Source of the DNA: Rathayibacter sp. VKM Ac-2879
GTDB taxonomy: Bacteria > Actinomycetota > Actinomycetes > Actinomycetales > Microbacteriaceae
Assembly (NCBI RefSeq): GCF_015351245.1
Contig: NZ_JADKSO010000003.1
Coordinates: 248,001 to 312,000, forward strand
Length of the DNA: 64,000 nt
Direction of reading: 5' to 3'
The notes below the pieces were generated by a model. It was given only the letters and a program-made list of their open reading frames with translations. It had not been told where the DNA came from and did no database searches. Positions 61,910 through 64,000 of this stretch are shown here, in pieces (the stretch's first letter is position 1; every line of letters begins with the position of its first letter). The position numbers were made by a program, and so were the translations under genes.

Positions 61910-62545
61910 TCAGTCGCGGGCGAGCGCGAGCGAGACCACGAGCGCCGAGTGCACGACCGGCTCCGAGATCGCGAAGTAGCGCGAGGAGCCGTCGACCCAC
62001 GCCTCCGTGCGGCCCTCTCGTGTGCGCACGCGCACCGCCTCCTCGAGGGAGGCGCCGCGGCCGTCGGCCTTGGCGACCGCCTGCGTGCGCAGCTCGGTCA
62101 GCACCTCCTCCGCCGTCGCGGCCCCGGAGGCGACCCGCTCGCGGACGGACCGGGTGCGCGCCGCGTCGATGCCGACGTCGCGTCCAGTCGCCAGCACGGC
62201 CACCACAGCGCCCTCGCAGTGCGCGATGCTGACGCGCATCCGCTCCAGCGCCGAGTGCTCGCCCGCGAGCCGCGGCCGACCGTGGGGGCCGCCGCAACGC
62301 TCGCACCGCGCCTCGACGACGACCTCGAGCGGGTCGATGTCGAGGGCCTCGGCGGCGAGCTCACGCACCAGCACGCGGCCCAGCAGAAAACTGTCGCGGG
62401 CCTCGCGACGGCTCGTCGCCTCGTAGCGCAGCCGCTCCGCGAGGGTGAGGAGACGGAGCATGCGGTGGCGAGCCGAGTCGAGGACCTCGGGTCGCGCCCA
62501 GCGCAGCTGCACGTCGTCGGTAGCGAGGAGGGGGAGTCCGGTCAT
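61910..62545 (-). CDS. 4'-phosphopantetheinyl transferase superfamily protein
   Basis: A 211-residue Sfp-like protein. The N-terminal half has LTLAERLRYEATSRREARDSFLLGRVLVRE, then a CERCGGPHGRPRLAG block typical of actinobacterial PPTases. The core motif is VSIAHCEGAVVAVLATGRDVGID, with the aspartate of VGID as magnesium ligand. The later W/F-K-E-A-x-x-K region appears as RTQAVAKADGRGASLEE, so the usual acidic residue is replaced, which may weaken activity. It would transfer phosphopantetheine from CoA to a carrier protein. ATG 62545 is used; there is no clear ribosome-binding site. Confidence 0.75.
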   Translation of the reverse strand: MTGLPLLATDDVQLRWARPEVLDSARHRMLRLLTLAERLRYEATSRREARDSFLLGRVLVRELAAEALDIDPLEVVVEARCERCGGPHGRPRLAGEHSALERMRVSIAHCEGAVVAVLATGRDVGIDAARTRSVRERVASGAATAEEVLTELRTQAVAKADGRGASLEEAVRVRTREGRTEAWVDGSSRYFAISEPVVHSALVVSLALARD

Positions 62546-62642
62546 GCGCCGCACGCTACGCCGCACAGGCGACATCGACGTGACGAACGAGTGGCCTGCG
62601 GGAGACGGGTCGGACCTCAGGCGGCACGCAGGCCCTACCCGC

Positions 62643-63104
62643 TCAGGCGCGGAAGAACGGGATCGCGATGCGCGGGCGGAACACCACCCGCTGGTTGGTG
62701 CGGACGAGCCCGACGATGATCAGCACGAGGTGGACCACCCACAGCACCGCGAAGATCGTCATCGGGATACCCACGGGGGAGAAGCCCCTCGCGAGCGGAG
62801 TGCCCGACGCGAGGAGCAACAGCACCACATGCGCGGCGACAAGCACGACTCCGACGGACGCGACCGTGAGACCCCAGTTCGCGGCGTAGCGGGCGTTCTC
62901 GGCGGCGAGCCCACCCTTCCTCCTCGCCGAGGGGTAGACCGCCGCCATCACGATTCCGGCGATGATCAGGCCAAAGAAGGGGATGGCGAACGTGAGGAAT
63001 CCGAGCGCATAGGAGAGCGCACCGGTCGGCCCGGCGGGCGCCGCGGGAGGCGCCTCCTGCTCGCTCGCGTCGACCGGACGAGGATCGACGGCGGGCGTGT
63101 CCAT
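62643..63104 (-). CDS. DUF4870-type membrane protein
   Basis: A 153-residue protein with a Pro/Ala-rich cytoplasmic N-terminus and about three membrane helices: ALGFLTFAIPFFGLIIAGIV, ANWGLTVASVGVVLVAAHVV and MTIFAVLWVVHLVLIIVGLV. The segment between helices 1 and 2 (ARRKGGLAAENARYAANWGL) is typical of DUF4870 proteins. Function unknown. It is divergent from the penicillin-binding protein gene. Confidence 0.8.
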   Translation of the reverse strand: MDTPAVDPRPVDASEQEAPPAAPAGPTGALSYALGFLTFAIPFFGLIIAGIVMAAVYPSARRKGGLAAENARYAANWGLTVASVGVVLVAAHVVLLLLASGTPLARGFSPVGIPMTIFAVLWVVHLVLIIVGLVRTNQRVVFRPRIAIPFFRA

Positions 63105-63287
63105 GGCGTCGGCCTAGGAGAACAGTCGCGCTCGGGTCGCGTTCAGCGGCGGTTCAGGGCTCTGGCCTGGCCTTCGTCTTCGGGAGGTGTCAGGCTAGTC
63201 TGTCGGGATTGACCTGGGTGCGGTACGCGTGCAGGGCGTCGGCCACGGCCGTCGCGAGTTTCGGGGGGATTCAGCGAAGGAGAAGGT

Positions 63288-64000
63288 TTGGCGTCCGAGA
63301 GTAGGACCATCGGTGGCGTGGTCAAGGCGACCGTCGGCTTCCTGGGCATGAGCGTCGTGGCCGGAGTCCTGGTCACGGCGACCGTGACTCCCGCCGTCGC
63401 CCTCGCAGGCGTCGCCGCCAACCAGTCGATCGGCGTCTTCGATGGACTGCCCGAGTACCTCGAGGTCGACAAGCTCTCCGAGAAGTCCAACATCTACGCG
63501 ACGCGCGCCGACGGCTCGCCGCAGCTGCTCGCCTCCTTCTACGTCGAGAATCGCGCCGAGGTGCCGCTCGACAAGATGTCGCAGTTCGCGAAGGACGCGA
63601 CCGTCGCCGGCGAAGACCCCCGCTTCTACGACCACGGCGGCATCGATCTGCCCGGCACCCTCCGCGCGGTCGCGCAGACCTATGTGCTCGGCAACGACAC
63701 ACAGGGCGGCTCCTCGATCACCCAGCAGTACGTGAAGAACGTCCTCGTCGAGAAGGCCGTCCGCAACATCACCGACGAGGCCGAGCGCGCCGCGGCGATC
63801 GACGCGGCGACGCGCACCTCCCCGGAACGCAAGCTGCGCGAGATGAAGCTCGCGATCGGCATCGAGAAGCAGTACACGAAAGACCAGATCCTCCAGGGCT
63901 ACCTCAACATCGCCTTCTTCGGAGGCACCACCTACGGTCTCGAGACCGCCGCGAACTACTACTTCAACACCTCCGCCGCGAACCTCTCGATCGCTCAGGC
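63288..64000 (+). CDS. Class A penicillin-binding protein, N-terminal part (continues past the window)
   Basis: The first 237 residues of a bifunctional peptidoglycan synthase. A membrane anchor is near the start (GVVKATVGFLGMSVVAGVLV). The GT51 glycosyltransferase domain then begins with the catalytic glutamate in VAGEDPRFYDHGGIDLPGTL, followed by GGSSITQQYVKN, SPERKLREMKLAIGIEKQYT and YLNIAFFGGTTYGLETAANY. The probable start is TTG 63288 with AAGGAG upstream; ATG 63348 lies inside the membrane anchor. The transpeptidase domain is outside the window. Confidence 0.93.
   Translation, partial: MASESRTIGGVVKATVGFLGMSVVAGVLVTATVTPAVALAGVAANQSIGVFDGLPEYLEVDKLSEKSNIYATRADGSPQLLASFYVENRAEVPLDKMSQFAKDATVAGEDPRFYDHGGIDLPGTLRAVAQTYVLGNDTQGGSSITQQYVKNVLVEKAVRNITDEAERAAAIDAATRTSPERKLREMKLAIGIEKQYTKDQILQGYLNIAFFGGTTYGLETAANYYFNTSAANLSIAQ

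Overview
The window is very GC-rich, gene-dense, and uses many GTG and TTG starts. Its gene content fits an actinobacterium of the family Microbacteriaceae, probably plant-associated (Rathayibacter/Clavibacter-like). The evidence is the dnaX-recR-lysC-asd run, malate:quinone oxidoreductase, an Rv2578c-type radical SAM protein, a DnaX with a Pro/Ala-rich tail, a small SRP RNA, and several hydrolases aimed at plant cell-wall arabinose polymers. I saw no rRNA, CRISPR array, insertion sequence, prophage or obvious defence island. The genus is an inference.

Layout. 1-203 is the end of a VanZ-like membrane protein. 214-6568 is a minus-strand exopolysaccharide operon: polyprenyl-phosphate sugar transferase, a HprK-like kinase fused to a PqqD-like domain, a Wzc-type tyrosine autokinase, its low-molecular-weight phosphatase, and UDP-glucose dehydrogenase. 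6693-16374 is minus-strand housekeeping: tdk, a LuxR-type regulator, a radical SAM protein, mqo, asd, lysC, recR and dnaX. 16449-18653 carries mobA and moeA. They are followed by a scar holding only the 3' ends of a divergent fdhF/fdhD pair, so the likely client molybdoenzyme is gone. 19016-22398 is ackA-pta. 22515-22800 holds the SRP RNA and tRNA-Ser(GGA).

22973-33594 is mixed: a 36-residue membrane protein, a secreted protein, a divergent two-component pair, a TetR regulator with its own operator, a saccharopine-dehydrogenase-like enzyme, a RecB-like nuclease/helicase, a methylenetetrahydrofolate-reductase-like protein and a PAP2 phosphatase. 33727-37818 is a xylose module (ROK repressor, xylA, xylB). 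39296-45542 is a LacI-controlled sugar-uptake operon ending in a GH127 beta-L-arabinofuranosidase; it has no ATPase of its own. 46254-51491 is a second LacI-controlled importer of the ChvE/MmsAB type with its own double ATPase. 54852-60785 contains two convergent secreted GH43-like enzymes that share an unnamed C-terminal module. The right end has a secreted WxL-like protein, a phosphopantetheinyl transferase, a DUF4870 membrane protein and the start of a class A penicillin-binding protein.

How it fits together. Secreted GH43 enzymes would release arabino- or xylo-oligosaccharides. The two importers bring in the products, GH127 trims beta-linked arabinose inside the cell, and xylA/xylB feed xylose into the pentose phosphate pathway. 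Near-identical 14-bp palindromes (consensus TGTTnACGTnAACA) lie in front of xylA and both GH43 genes, which suggests one shared pentose-responsive control. The most unusual local structure is a 20-bp tandem repeat in front of ugd that triplicates its ribosome-binding site and start codon, giving two 7-codon leader ORFs coupled by GTGA overlaps.
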